Assembly (NCBI GenBank): GCA_030549335.1
Contig: CM060194.1
Span: 32,880,171-32,944,170, forward strand
Direction of reading: 5' to 3'
DNA from: Pontederia crassipes
Lineage: Eukaryota; Streptophyta; Magnoliopsida; Commelinales; Pontederiaceae
DNA length: 64,000 bases
The first letter of the stretch is position 1; each line of letters starts with the position of its first letter. The position numbers and the translations under genes are program-made. The notes under the pieces were generated by a model. The model was not told the DNA's origin. It was given only the letters and a program-made list of their open reading frames with translations, and made no database searches. Shown piece after piece: positions 23,914 through 36,297 of this stretch.

Positions 23914-25740
23914 ACTTCCTATATACTATTTTTTCATGTATGTTATGAATTTTCACATGGTAGGTAATGATTCTATACATAAACATTAAGTCTATTACCT
24001 GATATGATTATTTTCTTTTTCTGCAATAATTATGCTTTGAACTAATTAAAATAATTGTTTTGTACTTATAGGTCATGACACGTGGAGAAAGATCTTATCG
24101 AGGTACACGTGGTGCAAGAAGACGATTGGATTTAGGTCGGGGTGGTACATGTGGAAATATGCCAAGTATACCTTCTCAAGCTTCACCTACAATGGTGAAT
24201 GCAGTGGCAACTAATTCATCTAATACACCAACCAGTAACACATCAACTCCAGCATCAGATTCAACTAATGCAGCTGATCCTCTTGAAAATTTAACTGATT
24301 CCATGTCTCATAACACAAACAATGAGGATGGACGAATGTTTATTACACTTGACGAAAAAATGTGTGTATTTTTATTCAATTATGTTTAACTAAAATGATG
24401 GCATGCAATCTATTTTGTTAGTTAACTATAGTATGATTTCAATTTTTATGTTGATATTTATTTTATCCTTAATTATTCATCATAATGTCAATGCTATTAG
24501 GATAAAGCCTTCTGAACCATGCTCAAGACAGATAAGAAAAATATTTCAGCAACAACTAGATGAAGAAGGAATTCGATGGAAGGCAGTCTCCCAAAACACC
24601 AAGGATTTTTATTTTGGGGAGTTTAAGGTAAATATTATTACTTCAATATGTTAGTTAACAAGTAAACATCAGTTTTGTTTTAAAATATTTATTTTAGCAT
24701 GGTTTTCAATAATTGGACTTCTCTTTCAACATGTAATATATATCAAGAAATATACATCCATATGATATATAACAGTTTCTGTTGCATTTAATTTGTTAGT
24801 CTTTAAAAGGCTATGATATCCTCATAATTCAATTGGAATCCAAATCTTGACATCAACCAATAATTTTTTTCAAAAATATTTCAAATGGAACCCACTCCTT
24901 GACAACAATGTAAGAGCAGCATTCAACCAAAAGGCAGCGATTCGATACAAAGATTTTATTAGTAGAATCAAGTCAGAGACTCAAAGACCTTATTATGTTC
25001 CTGAAGTTGTATGGCTGCATTGAAGACAACTCTGGGACAATCAGGAAGTCCAAGAAATTACTGCTCGTAATTCTGCAAATCGTCGTGCTGGAAATGATGG
25101 TGGTGCACGTGGGTTCCATACTAGTGGTTCCATAACTGCAACAGAACATAAAAGAAGATTGGTTAGCTGAAAACCTTTTAAGAATGCATTAAGTCTTTTT
25201 TAGGATCGACGAACATGCACAGATTGATTTTATCATGGCATAAATTCTTGCAGATCTAGTATAACATCTTGCTTGTGAAAATTTAAGCCTAAATTGTCCC
25301 CTTAAATATTTAAAATTATGTCACTACAATTGTGTTGCCTATGATCAATGCATTAAAATGTTGCCTAGATTGTTTGTTTCTTTTCTCTTTTTTTGCATGA
25401 TAAGAATTTGCAAGTTCTTAAGAATGTTATGGATTAAGTGTATTTACTTATCTTTATAATTTTGTAACAATTACATGAAGAAACATTACTAGGATCCTAT
25501 GAATGCATTTTGTTATCACATATGAGCAAATATATGTAGAGACTATAGTCATTAGAAATACCATATCTAAATTGGACTGAAATGTGTACCAGTTATAGCC
25601 ATGATCATCAGCTGATCACTATAGTAATTTCTGAATTGGACTGAAATATGTGTACTAGTTGTGGATGGTAAATTCAAGTTTGTCCTTCATTTCTGAATGT
25701 TTTTCTTGAGGACAAGCAAAAGGCTAAGCTTGGGGGAGTT

Positions 25741-28132
25741 TGATCACTAGCTGATCACTATAGTTTTTTATCTCATTTTAGATGCATTTCACCCCTATCT
25801 AGCCCCTAAATTGCCCTACTTTTGGCCAATTATGTTTGGAATGCATGGATTGTGATAACTAGTTGATCTTCCTCATTTTTTACTTAATTTCATGTGCATA
25901 GAGGTTCTAAAATGCTAAAATTCATAAATATTTCAATTCTATGCCAAGTTATCATTTTTATTACAAGTTATCACTTCAATATGTCAAGTTATCATTATTT
26001 TGAGTGCACTGATTTTCAATGATTTTCTTGCCTTAAATCCATCATTATCATGATGGAATCATATTTGAATGATCATATCTCATCATTATCATTATTTTGC
26101 TGTTCAAATTTGATCACATTTGGATAACCACAATCAAAGTTATGACAAATTATCATTTTTAAGGCATTTGATGCCTTTAATGCTCTGAACCATCCATATT
26201 TGATCATTTTTCAAGATTTATGGAAAGTTATCATTCCGGGCATTGATAAGTTATCATTTTTAACCTTGATGTGCAATTCTGCACGACACTTAATCATACT
26301 TGATATTTGAGCTTATCATAGTGGTTTTCTTTATCCTTATTTGTTCATAAACTATTTGATGACTTTGATGCTTGGTGTTCTATCTTGTGTAGCAGGGAAA
26401 ACAAATTGTAAAAAGGTGGAAAAAGTAGGGGGGACCACTGATTTGGTGGTCCAAAAAGCTGCAGCAGCTGGAATTTTTAGGGTCATCTGGACAGATGACT
26501 TACATCAAGGCTATGGAACATTTGGATGCAGATATAAAGGTGATGATAGGCCATATATAAACTGGAAACCCTAAGGGAGAAGGGGGAGGGTCGGCCATTG
26601 CAAGAAGTAAGGAAGGATTGATGCTGAATTGGAGCGGAAGGAGCTAAATGATTGCTGATTTCTGTAGAACAGCCTTCAAAAATCAGGATGATCTCCTTCT
26701 ATTCTTCAATCTATTTTGTATCAAACTTTGTAATTATGAGGAGTTAAACTCCATGTCTCCTAGGATAGGGTAGTAGTCTAAGTTAATTTTGGATGGATGT
26801 AGACAAGACTGAATTCTTGCATTGATATCAAACCTGATTTCTGATTTTCTATTTCATATGAACCTAATTTTGTCTTTGTAAGGTCCTGATTGCATCTACA
26901 ACTGAGAAGTAATCATTTGATCTAATCTTGTTCAGAAATGAATCAAGAATCAATGCCAAATGTTCAGGTTCTAATCCAAATTAGATTGCTGATTTCCTGA
27001 ATTCTTATTTCTATTTTTTCCCCAATTCTGATTTCTAATTTTTCAGAGCTGTTTGAATCTGATTGTCATTTTGGAATTGAATCAATTGAACAACTGAGAG
27101 GTTATCATATATTCCAATCTAGTTCAGAAATGAATTAAGATAATTTGACACATCTATGATTCAAATCTGTGATTACCATTGACTTTTTTATTTTTATGAG
27201 TTGCTGATTTCTGGTTTCCTGAAATTCCTGAAATCTGATTGCCATTGTTAAGCCCCACTTTAATCCACCATTGAGAGATGATTTTAAGGCCTTCCTTGAA
27301 ATTCAGAGATGAGCAAAGGAGCAATGACAATTTCTGATTTTCCAAACTTGAGATTCTGTGCATATTGGTTCCAATTATCTAATGTTAAGTGTGGACTTCA
27401 TTTTTAATTGCAGCTGAGAGGTTGAAACAAAGTCCTCTTATAGTTTAGAGATAAACCAAGGAACATTAGCATTAATATTGGATTGATTTCATCCATGTTT
27501 AGTTAATTGAAGCATTTCCCTCATTTTCAAAGTGCAATTGAAAGTTATCATTTTAGATTTCACTACATTTTTTAAATTCAGCAAGGGATTAAATTTTGAG
27601 CTTAATGTTGATTTGATTTCAGGGAGGATCCTTTCTAATTCAACTTAGCTAATCAATCATATGAGAATATGATAATTAGTTCTAGGTTAATTGAGCTGTG
27701 AAAATAGAAATTATTTCAAGTTGGATTAAAATTGACATTTAATGATAACTTGTCCATTCCATCCATAATTAAGTTAGATGAACCCCAACTCCTAAGAGAA
27801 CTTTCCTCATTGATAGTTAATCCTTTTGAGCCTCTAGTTTAGCATTTATAATTCAGATTTGATAACTTTTCAAAAATTCAAAAAACTGTTATCATTTTGG
27901 CCATTTAAAGAAATCGATTTTCACTTTTTTTCAATTTCTTGGAATTTTAACTTTAGTTAAGGCTAATCTAAATTGTTACTACAATTGACCTGTGCACTGC
28001 AATTTAGTGTTACTATAATTGACTTGTGCACTGCAGTAGATAGTGAATTAAGGAGTGAACCAAAAATTGAAAAATCTTACTTTTGACTCAAAATTCAGCA
28101 AGTTATCGCTACACTCCTCAATTTCACTATCA
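25741..28132 (+). repeat. 5' LTR of the large-LTR element
   Basis: It has TG...CA ends and is almost collinear with 31620-34252. It lacks two blocks present in the other copy near 31970-32115 and 32180-32275. It contains repeated AAGTTATCA words, mostly in the first 600 bases, and a TATA box at 26554. Confidence 0.88.
26554..26560 (+). promoter_or_regulatory. TATA box of the 5' LTR
   Basis: TATATAA lies in a block conserved in both LTRs and is followed by AACCCTAAGGGAGAAGGGGG. Transcription of the element would start about 30 bases downstream, which puts the U3/R border near 26585-26595. Confidence 0.6.
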
Positions 28133-28138
28133 AGTTTT

Positions 28139-28156
28139 TGGTGTCGTTGCCGGGGA
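28139..28156 (+). other. Primer-binding site, tRNA-Asp type
   Basis: TGGTGTCGTTGCCGGGGA starts six bases after the 5' LTR end. It differs from the plant tRNA-Asp complement at two positions, both C-to-T. Confidence 0.85.
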
Positions 28157-28533
28157 TTTGAGGTCAATTAGATTAACTTAGATAGTTTAGATTAGTTTTA
28201 GACAAATTTTGAGTCAATTTATTAGGCCAATTTTCAGTTTTTGCAAGTTATCATTCCCAATTTTTCAATTTTGTCTATTTTTCTTTCTTTTCTGAATTTG
28301 ATACTTTTGATTTCAATTTATGCATGATTTGGAACTTCAAGGAGACCTCTACCTATCTGATCCTGAAAAGATTCAATAAGAGAAGAAGATTGTAAAGAGA
28401 AGAGGTTGGGAGAAAATTTTTTGAGGAGGCTACCAATCAAAACATGACTGCTCCTAGGACACTTAGGGATTGTTATTCACCCAGCAATTGCAGAAAATTA
28501 TGAATTTGACTTCTGAGAGAGAAAGAAGAAAAG

Positions 28534-29937
28534 ATGAATATGAGTTGGCAAACTTGGCCCTATGACTATTATCAATCAAGTGAAACACCCTTGAGCCAGG
28601 AGGAGTTGGATTCTATAGTTGAAGATGTCGTGTTCAAAACTCTTCAAAAATATGATTTTCGTGTTAGAGAACCATCACAAGTTCATTGCAATCAAGGATC
28701 ACCACAATTTCAACAGCCCTCTAATGCTTACATGTATGCCTCATATGGTCATGAAAGTGCAAATTTCTGGAATCCTAAGGAAGACTTCTCAAGTAGTAAT
28801 CCTTATGCTCATGACCCACAAAATCATTTGTATTACCATCACAATCAAGATCAAGTGTCAAAATTTTAGATTGCAACCATGGATACTTCAGAAAATCAGC
28901 AATCACTTAATCAAATGGAGATTATGTAGGAGGACGTCATGAGGCGGCAAAACAAGCAACTTACAAACTTGAAAAAAATATGTATGAAAATAGATGTTCT
29001 TGGAGCTAGATATCAAGCCTTGGAGGCCAAGCTTTGTTTGCAGTCCAGTCAAGAAACTCCACAAACCCAATCTGCCCTTCTGGAAGAAGAAATTCAAGAA
29101 ATGAAGATGAAAATAGAGAAAGAGATGAATGAAGAAAAAGAAGTAGTCATGGAGGCTAAAGTTGAAAAGGAGTCTATCACACTTATAGAATAAGCCAAGA
29201 AACAAGATGAAATTGTTGAAGTTGTTGAAGTTATTGAAAAAGTTACTCCAATGATACCAGCAATGAATCACATTGAAGACCCACTTATAAGGTTCCCATC
29301 TAATGAAGAATTAATTCTAGAGGACTCTGATTTTGATTCTTTGGATAAACTATCAGATACACTCCTTTGTGATGAGGGCTGCAACTCAATTCACTTATTG
29401 TCTATCCCTCAAGATGAGTTATTTCCTGCACTCAACCGTCCAAAAGTTCCATTTGAAGCAATTTGTTCCACAAACCATCATAGGATGCTATCAGTTGAAG
29501 AATGTCAACATCTTAGGGTCAAAGATGAAGAAACATCAAAAGAGAAGAAGTGGCCTGAACTTGAAGCAAGCACTAATTCATTTGAAGTCATTCAAAGTTT
29601 CAAAGTATCACCTATCTCATTTTCCATTGGGCAATAGGTTATGACAGTAAAGCCACATGATGAGACTGAAATGGCAAAGGAGGATACAAAAACAGAAGAA
29701 ATTTCTTTCCAAATAGAGGCTATAGCATAATTCAAATTTGTAGAAGGAATGGAACATTCAATGAAGGAAGATCATTGTTCGTCTACTGAAAGATGGAACC
29801 AAGAGCTCAAAGATCTTTCAACAATGCTATATTTAAAGAGGCCATTGAAGAAATGGTTGCTTAAACAAGATGGTGATCCAGGAGATTCATATGTCATACA
29901 TGAGAAGTTTTGGGATGAGAAGCTAGTAGACTTCTAG
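28534..29937 (+). pseudogene. Single decayed ORF of the large-LTR element, possible gag relative
   Basis: One reading frame of 468 codons runs without any net shift. It is broken by five stops at 28867, 28927, 29191, 29635 and 29728 before its natural end at 29935. Every stop is TAG or TAA and could come from CAG or CAA by one C-to-T change. The N-terminal part is rich in glutamine, tyrosine and histidine (MNMSWQTWPYDYYQSSETPL). The middle is a charged coiled-coil-like stretch (EEEIQEMKMKIEKEMNEEKE). The C-terminal part is acidic, then basic near LKRPLKKWLLKQDGD. I do not recognise the family. The in-frame MTAPRTLRD at 28444 faintly recalls the start of Athila/Tat gag. Confidence 0.6.
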
Positions 29938-31604
29938 CACAATGAAGCGTACATCCAAGTGAAAAACAAAGGCCAATCATTGACAAACTAAGAGATTCAT
30001 ACTTGATTAGTGAAGCTATCCACAGATTGAGATCTCTAATTGATCACATTATAATATTTAAACCTCCTTGATATCAAGAGTTGGAAAAATGTCCACCTAA
30101 GACATTAAAGTAGGGCACTTCTTGGGAGATAACCCAAGTCATTTTACACTTAACTTTTCTATTTTGCAGGAATAAAGAAGGGAGGAATCAGATCCATCCA
30201 CAAATTGACAAGAAGGGAGTACCCATACCCTTAATTTTAATTCTTCTCACTGAAATCCTATTGATAACTGATATTATCTTTTCATTCATGCTGAAATCAT
30301 CGTATTAACATCTGAATTATCATTCATATCAATTATCCCAATCCATCTTAGCTGAATTTCAGTGGATTTCAGTGAATCTCAATGCATTGCTGGATTGTGC
30401 ATTCTAAAAATTAGATATTAAATACCCCACTTATATCCCCTACTTCTTTGCAGGATTGGTTGAAATTCATGAAGAATAGATCACCCTAAGCCCCTGATCA
30501 AGATGCAAGAACCATTGGAAGGGATCAAATGCACAAATTCCATCAATTTCATACCCTCCCAACCCTCTCCCTTGTCTATCTTTCCCAACACTGTGGAGTG
30601 TGGACAGTGTTGAAGCTAAGTTTGGGGGAGGAAACCTGGTGCTTTTTTAATCTTTACACCATGTTTTTAATCTATTTTAATTTTTATATCATCAATTACC
30701 ACCAGGTTATCATTGTTTGAACAAGTTATCACTCGGTTATCACTAGTTATCACTCGGCTATCATTTTTTTGGCTCAACTCAATTCTGAATTTGTTTTAAC
30801 TCTAAAATGAGCAAAATACTTCATTATGACAGTTGGCACACTCCAATACCAAGTGGCCAACTTGGCCATTAGTCTTATTGCTTTAATTGACATTATCAAT
30901 TCAGATGCATTTGAATCAATTTTCAGCTGAAAATTTTTCTTTTTGTGGGTAACACTAGCTGACATTCATGGATTAAATGAAAAGTAAAAGATGTCTAGAA
31001 AGGAGTCAAGGCTCTTGCTGCCATGTTAAATAGGAAATCTTGACTATTTGCATTTAATGATCTAAACTATACTTGAGTTTGAACCATTGCTCACTTCATG
31101 AACAGAATAGAAAAAGAAAAATGAAAAAGGAAAAGTGAAAAGTTGCATTTTGCATTGCAAGCATACATGAATAAAGCGAGTGAAATTTTCAAAAAAGAAC
31201 CTCTCATGAATAAAGCCAGGTTTTTTATCATGTGACCAGCATGAATAAAAATCAGGTTCAAACATGTTTATTGCATCCTCATGAATAAAAGTCAGGTTTT
31301 CAAATATGTTTAAACAATGAAAAATATGTTCATGAAGAGATTGATGTTTCAAACTTTTTAGTAAAGTTGACAATCCTTGTAATCCAAATCAGTTAATGTT
31401 AGTACTTCTTTCATGGCTTAAATTTGCTTTAACATTTATGACTCCTCAGCTAGAATTTGAGAATTGGAAAGAATGTGATGGAATGTTAGCAAAGTGGGAA
31501 ACTCATTTGGATCTTATTCAGTTGATTTTCAATTCATTTGTGGATGGTAAATTCAAGTTTGTCCTTAATTTATGAATGTTTTGCTTGAGGACAAGCAAAA
31601 GGCT
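29938..31604 (+). other. 3' internal non-coding region of the large-LTR element
   Basis: It contains TTGGGAGATAACCCAA (30123-30138), a near-palindrome of the kind often found after the coding region of Tat-like elements. A second cluster of GTTATCA words lies at 30710-30765. No protein family is visible. Confidence 0.5.
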
Positions 31605-31619
31605 AAGCTTGGGGGAGTT
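31605..31619 (+). other. Polypurine tract of the large-LTR element
   Basis: AAGCTTGGGGGAGTT lies directly before the 3' LTR. An identical copy lies at 25726-25740, directly before the 5' LTR, where none should be. Confidence 0.75.
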
Positions 31620-34252
31620 TGATCACTAGCTGATCACTATAGTCTTTTATCCCATTTTAGATGCATTTCACCCCTATCGAGCCCCTAAATTGCCATAGTT
31701 TTGATCAATTATGTTTGGAATGCATGGATTGTGATAACTAGTTGATCTTCCTCATTTTACACTTAATTCCATGTGCATATAGGTTCTGAAATGCTAAAAT
31801 ACATAAATATTTCAATTCTATGCCAAGTTATCATTTTTAGGACAAGTTATCACTCTAATATGTCAAGTTATCATTATTTTGAGTGAACTAATTTTCAATG
31901 ATTTTCTTGCCCTAAATCCATCATTATCATGAATGAATCATATTTGAATGATCATATCTCAACTTGTGCAAAATTTTAAGTCAATTTGAACAAGTTATCA
32001 TTTTTCCAATGCCAAGTTATCGATAAAGGGCAAAACTATTATTTTGACATGCAAAACTATTAATTCTGCACAAAGGCCTTAGGAATTCATTATATTATTG
32101 TCCTAACTCATTGCTGTTCAAATTTGATCACATTTGGATAACCACAATCAAAGTTATGACAAGTTATCATTTTTAAGGCATTTAAGTTATCGTTTTGGCA
32201 TCCAAGTTATCATTCCTATGAAATCTTATTCATATTTGATTTCTGACTTTACTCACTTGCCACCCTAATCCATTTGATGCCTTCAATGCTCTGAACCATC
32301 CATATTTGATCATTTTCCAAGATTTATGCAAAGTTATCATTCCGGGCATTGATAAGTTGTCATTTTTAACCTTGATGTGCAATTTTGCACAACACTTAAT
32401 CATACTTGATATTTGAGCTAATCATAGTGGTTTCCTTTATCCTTATTTGTTCATAAACTATTTGATGACTTTGATGCTTGGTGTTCTATCTTGTGTAGCA
32501 GGGAAAACAAATTGTAAAAAGGTGGAAAAAGTAGGGGGGACCACTGATTTGGTGGTCCAAAAAGCTGCAGCAGCTGGAATTTTTAGGGTCATCTGGACAG
32601 GTGGCTTACATCAAGGCTATGGAACATTTGGATACAGATATAAGGGTGATGATAGGCCATATATAAGCTGGAAACCCTAAGGGAGAAGGGGGAGGGTCGG
32701 CCATTGCAAGAAGTAAGGAAGGATTGATGCTGAATTGGAGCGGAAGGAGCTAAAGGATTGTTGATTTCTGCAGAACAGCCTACAAAAATCAGGATGATCT
32801 CCTTCTATTCTTCAATCTATTTTGTATCAAACTTTGTAATTATGAGGAGTTAAACTCCATGTCTCCTAGGATAGGGTAGTAGTCTAAGTTAATTTTGGAT
32901 GGATGTAGACAAGACTGAATTCCTGCATTGATATCAAACCTGATTTCTGATTTTCTATTTCATATGAACCTAATTTTGTCTTTGTAAGGTCCTGATTGCA
33001 TCTACAACTGAGAAGTTATCATTTGACCTAATCTTGTTCAGAAATAAATCAAGAATTAATGCCAAATGTTCAGGTTCTAATCCAAATTAGATTGTTGATT
33101 TCCTGAATTCTTATTTCCGTTTTTTCCCCAATTCTGATTTCTGATTTTTCAGAGCTGTTTGAATATGATTGTCATTTTGGAATTGAATAAATTGAACAAC
33201 TGAGAGGTTATCATATATTCCAATCTAGTTTAGAAATGAATTAAGATAATTTGACACATCTATGATTCAAATCTGTGATTACCATTGACTTTTCTGATTT
33301 TTATGAGTTGTTGATTTTTGGTTTCCTAAAATTCTTGAAATCTGATTGTCATTGTTAAGCCCCACTTTAATCCACCATTGAGAGATGGTTTTAAGGCCTT
33401 CCTTGAGATTCAGAGATGAGCCAAGGAGCAATGACAATTTTTTATTTTCCAAACTTGAGATTTTGTGCATATTGGTTCCAATTATCTAATGTTAAGTGTG
33501 GACTTCATTTTTAATTGCAGCTGAGAGGTTGAAACAAAGTCCTCTTGTAGTTTAGAGATAAATCAAGGAACACTAGCATTAATATTAGATTGATTTCATC
33601 CATGATTAGTTGATTGAAGCATTTCCCTCATTTTCAAAGTGCAATTGAAAGTTATCATTTTAGATTTCACTACATTTTTTAAATTCAGCAAGGGATTAAA
33701 TTTTGAGCTTAATGTTGATTTGATTTCAGGGAGGATCCTTTCTAATTCAACTTAGCTAATCAATCATATGAGAATATGATAATTAGTTCTAGCTTAATTG
33801 ATCTGTGAAAACAAAAATTATTTCAAGTTGGATTAAAATTGACATTTAATGATAACTTGTCCATTCCATCCATAATTAAGTTAGATGAACCCCAACTCCT
33901 AGGAGAACTTTCCTCATTGATAGTTAATCCTTTTGAGCCTCTAGTTTAGCATTTATAATTCAATTTTGATAACTTTTCAAAAATTCAAAAAACTGTTATC
34001 ATTTTGGCCATTTAAAGAAATCGGTTTTCACTTTCTTTCAATTTCTTGGAATTTTAACTTTAGTTAAGGCTAATCTAGATTGTTTAGGGAGTCTTAGGCT
34101 TTAAATCATTGTGGATATGACATTTAGGGTTACTACAATTGACCAGTGCACTGTAGTAGAGAGTGAATTAAGGTGTGAACCAAAAATTGAAAATTTTCAC
34201 TTTTGACTCAAAATTCAGCAAGTTATCGCTACACTCATCAATTTCACTATCA
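31620..34252 (+). repeat. 3' LTR of the large-LTR element
   Basis: It is collinear with the 5' LTR but about 240 bases longer. The additional blocks also carry AAGTTATC words. A TATA box matching that of the 5' LTR lies at 32660-32666. Confidence 0.88.
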
Positions 34253-36297
34253 AGTCACATACAACATATTTAGTAATAGGACACTTTCTTGTAAAGATCT
34301 CCAAACAAAGATAGCAAGGTAGAAATAATATTACAAATGCCAACAATTATGTACAATGAATAGATTCCCAGCATGATATTACTAAATTGCCAAAACAAGG
34401 AAAAAAGGTCTTAGTTGTCAAAACAATTGAAAAAAATTGTTACGTTGAAAAGGAACTAGTGCATTCAAATAGAATACATGAACAAAAAAATAAACATAAA
34501 AGTATTCCAAGTAACAGTCCTTAGTGAATTCTTTGTTTATGCTCATTTAAGTCCACATGTGCATACTATAAAATATTTTTGTCTTCAAACTCTCCATTAC
34601 TTAAAGGGATCTCTCCATCTTTGTAGGGTCTAATTCTCACTAGCCATAAATCATATATGAAAATAATAATAGTTGTAGCCAATCAAGAATAGCCATTCTG
34701 GTTTGGTTTTTATTATCTATGATTCCCCTAAGTGGAAAACATATTGTAAAACCTGTAAGTGAATTGTTATTAATGAATCATCATTGTTTAGAATATCTCC
34801 ATCAAGTTATTTAACATTAACATATTTGAGTAGTTTGTACCTTGAATGTCCTCTCACATATTTTTTTCTAACATGTCTTGGTATTTTTGACTTTGTGCTT
34901 GTTCTTCAATGTTAGTCTATACATTGAGTTGCTCTTATTTTTTTAATACAGATTGAAATTGTTTATATTATAGTTTGTTACCTTACTATTTTAGTTGATT
35001 TCTTTATATAATAATCTGTTGATTTTTTTTTTTAAATAGGAGGAAGAACTTGGATGAGAGATGTCACTATATGAAGTGTTTGTACATATGCATACAATCA
35101 AGCATGATGGCACTAATTTTGTTAATGATAGGGCTCGAGAAGTCAATGTTAGTAATATTTAACTTGTGTTTTTAGTCAATAGACAATTGATGATTTTATA
35201 TATATTAACATTGATGGGAACTATTAATTGTAGGAGAAATATAAGCAACTTTTAGAAGAAGCCGATGATACCTCTGTTGATCAAAGCGAACTATATTTAC
35301 AAGCTGTTGAAGCTCGTCCAAATAAGAAAGTTTATGACATTGGATCACATAATAGTCACATTACTCTTGGTTCTTCTTCTACAGTGCCACCTCCTTCGGA
35401 TCATATTTCTTTGGCTGATTTGGATCGTCGGATTGCGGATATTGTCAAAAATGTTGTTGGACAAATGGTTCCTAATATATTAAACCAGCTTGGTATTCAT
35501 TCACCCATTGTTCAAACGCCACCATCAGGTTCTTCTCGAAATGAAAGTAATGATGTACAAGAAGGTTCTCCTATGGGACGAGCAAATGGTTCTATTGAAC
35601 GCCCTTATGGCATATAGTGATTTTGTTCTAGGTTATATTTTTTTATGACGATAGATGTATTTGAAAATGTTCTTTGAATATTTGCACTTTTGGTACTATT
35701 ATTTTGAACATGATGTAGTCATCTTGATCGAATCGACTTGTTTGAATGAAATAGGAACATCGTTTTAAAATTTATAATGATGTGTAATTTTTTTATTAAT
35801 TTATAATATTAAATATATGTAGTTAATGCTATTTTAACAATTCAAAATTTAGGTTTTTTCTTAAAATAAATTGCGACCAAAACATCATAATTTTTTGTCG
35901 TAATTTTTTTTACATAGTTTTTTTAGTAAAAATGGTTCATGAATGATTGTGACCAAACTGCAACCAATAATAAGCTACATGTGAAAACAACTTTAAATAT
36001 TACAACCAAAATGTAACAAGTTGTTTTGGTCACAATGTTTTTTCTATTTTTTTTCTAACTGACCAAAGATGAACCACATTTTGTAACCAAAATAATTCAA
36101 TTTTGCAACCATGACTATGGTCGCAACTTTGCAACCACATCACCTTTGGTCTCAATTTTTTGCGACGGCCTAAAATGCGACCACTAGGCGCGACCACCAG
36201 TTTTGGTCGCAATATTAAATTTGCAACCAAAAACCATTTATTTGCAACCAAAGTGGTGGTCGCAAATAGGAAAATTTTTTGTAGTGTAGCCTAAATA

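Larger units (their letters stand above)
25741..34252 (+). mobile_element. Large-LTR Ty3-type element, probably non-autonomous (LARD-like)
   Basis: Two long direct repeats (25741-28132 and 31620-34252) begin TGATCACTAGCTGATCAC and end TTTCACTATCA. A tRNA-Asp-type primer site follows the first and a polypurine tract precedes the second. The 3.5-kb internal part has no reverse transcriptase or integrase, only one broken frame of about 470 codons. It relies on a helper. The tRNA-Asp site places it near Athila/Tat elements. No clean five-base target duplication is seen, partly because the left flank is rearranged. Confidence 0.85.
24075..35617 (+). pseudogene. Second CACTA gene (TNPA / plant transposase type), split by insertion
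   Basis: Inferred exons are 24075-24361, 24501-24627, about 24874-25161, 35040-35147 and 35234-35617. They read as a basic N-terminus (MTRGERSYRGTRGARRR) and a serine/threonine/asparagine-rich linker. A conserved block follows with RQIRKIFQQQLDEEGIRWKA, DNNVRAAFNQKAAIRYKDF and TEHKRRL. Then come YEVFVHMHTIKHDGTNFVND and a C-terminal part with DLDRRIADIVKNVVGQMVP. The frame is lost at a TGA where the conserved tryptophan of HWRQLW should be (25019-25021) and at a TGA at 35055-35057. The acceptor before exon three is not evident. Intron three holds the large LTR element. The family product normally binds subterminal repeats. Confidence 0.8.
18257..36286 (+). mobile_element. Large CACTA (En/Spm-type) transposon with two transposase genes
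   Basis: The ends are CACTACAAAAAAAT and its inverse ATTTTTTGTAGTG. Both are followed inward by repeats of TTGCGACCA and related words (18275-18550 and 35870-36270). Inside lie a TNP2-type gene (20224-23913) and a second gene (24075-35617). An 8.5-kb LTR element sits in an intron of the second gene, so the CACTA itself is about 9.5 kb. The three-base flanks are CAA on the left and TAG on the right, which do not match. It sits in the copia element between the RNase H stop and the polypurine tract. Confidence 0.9.

Noticed and set aside
26341..26574. Open frame of 77 codons, repeated at 32447-32680 with few changes
   Set aside because: It lies in the LTR and the TATA box overlaps its last codons, so it would not be in the element transcript. 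Its conservation is explained by LTR duplication.
28903..29271. Antisense frame rich in phenylalanine and leucine
   Set aside because: It is the mirror of the lysine/glutamate-rich coiled-coil part of the sense ORF.
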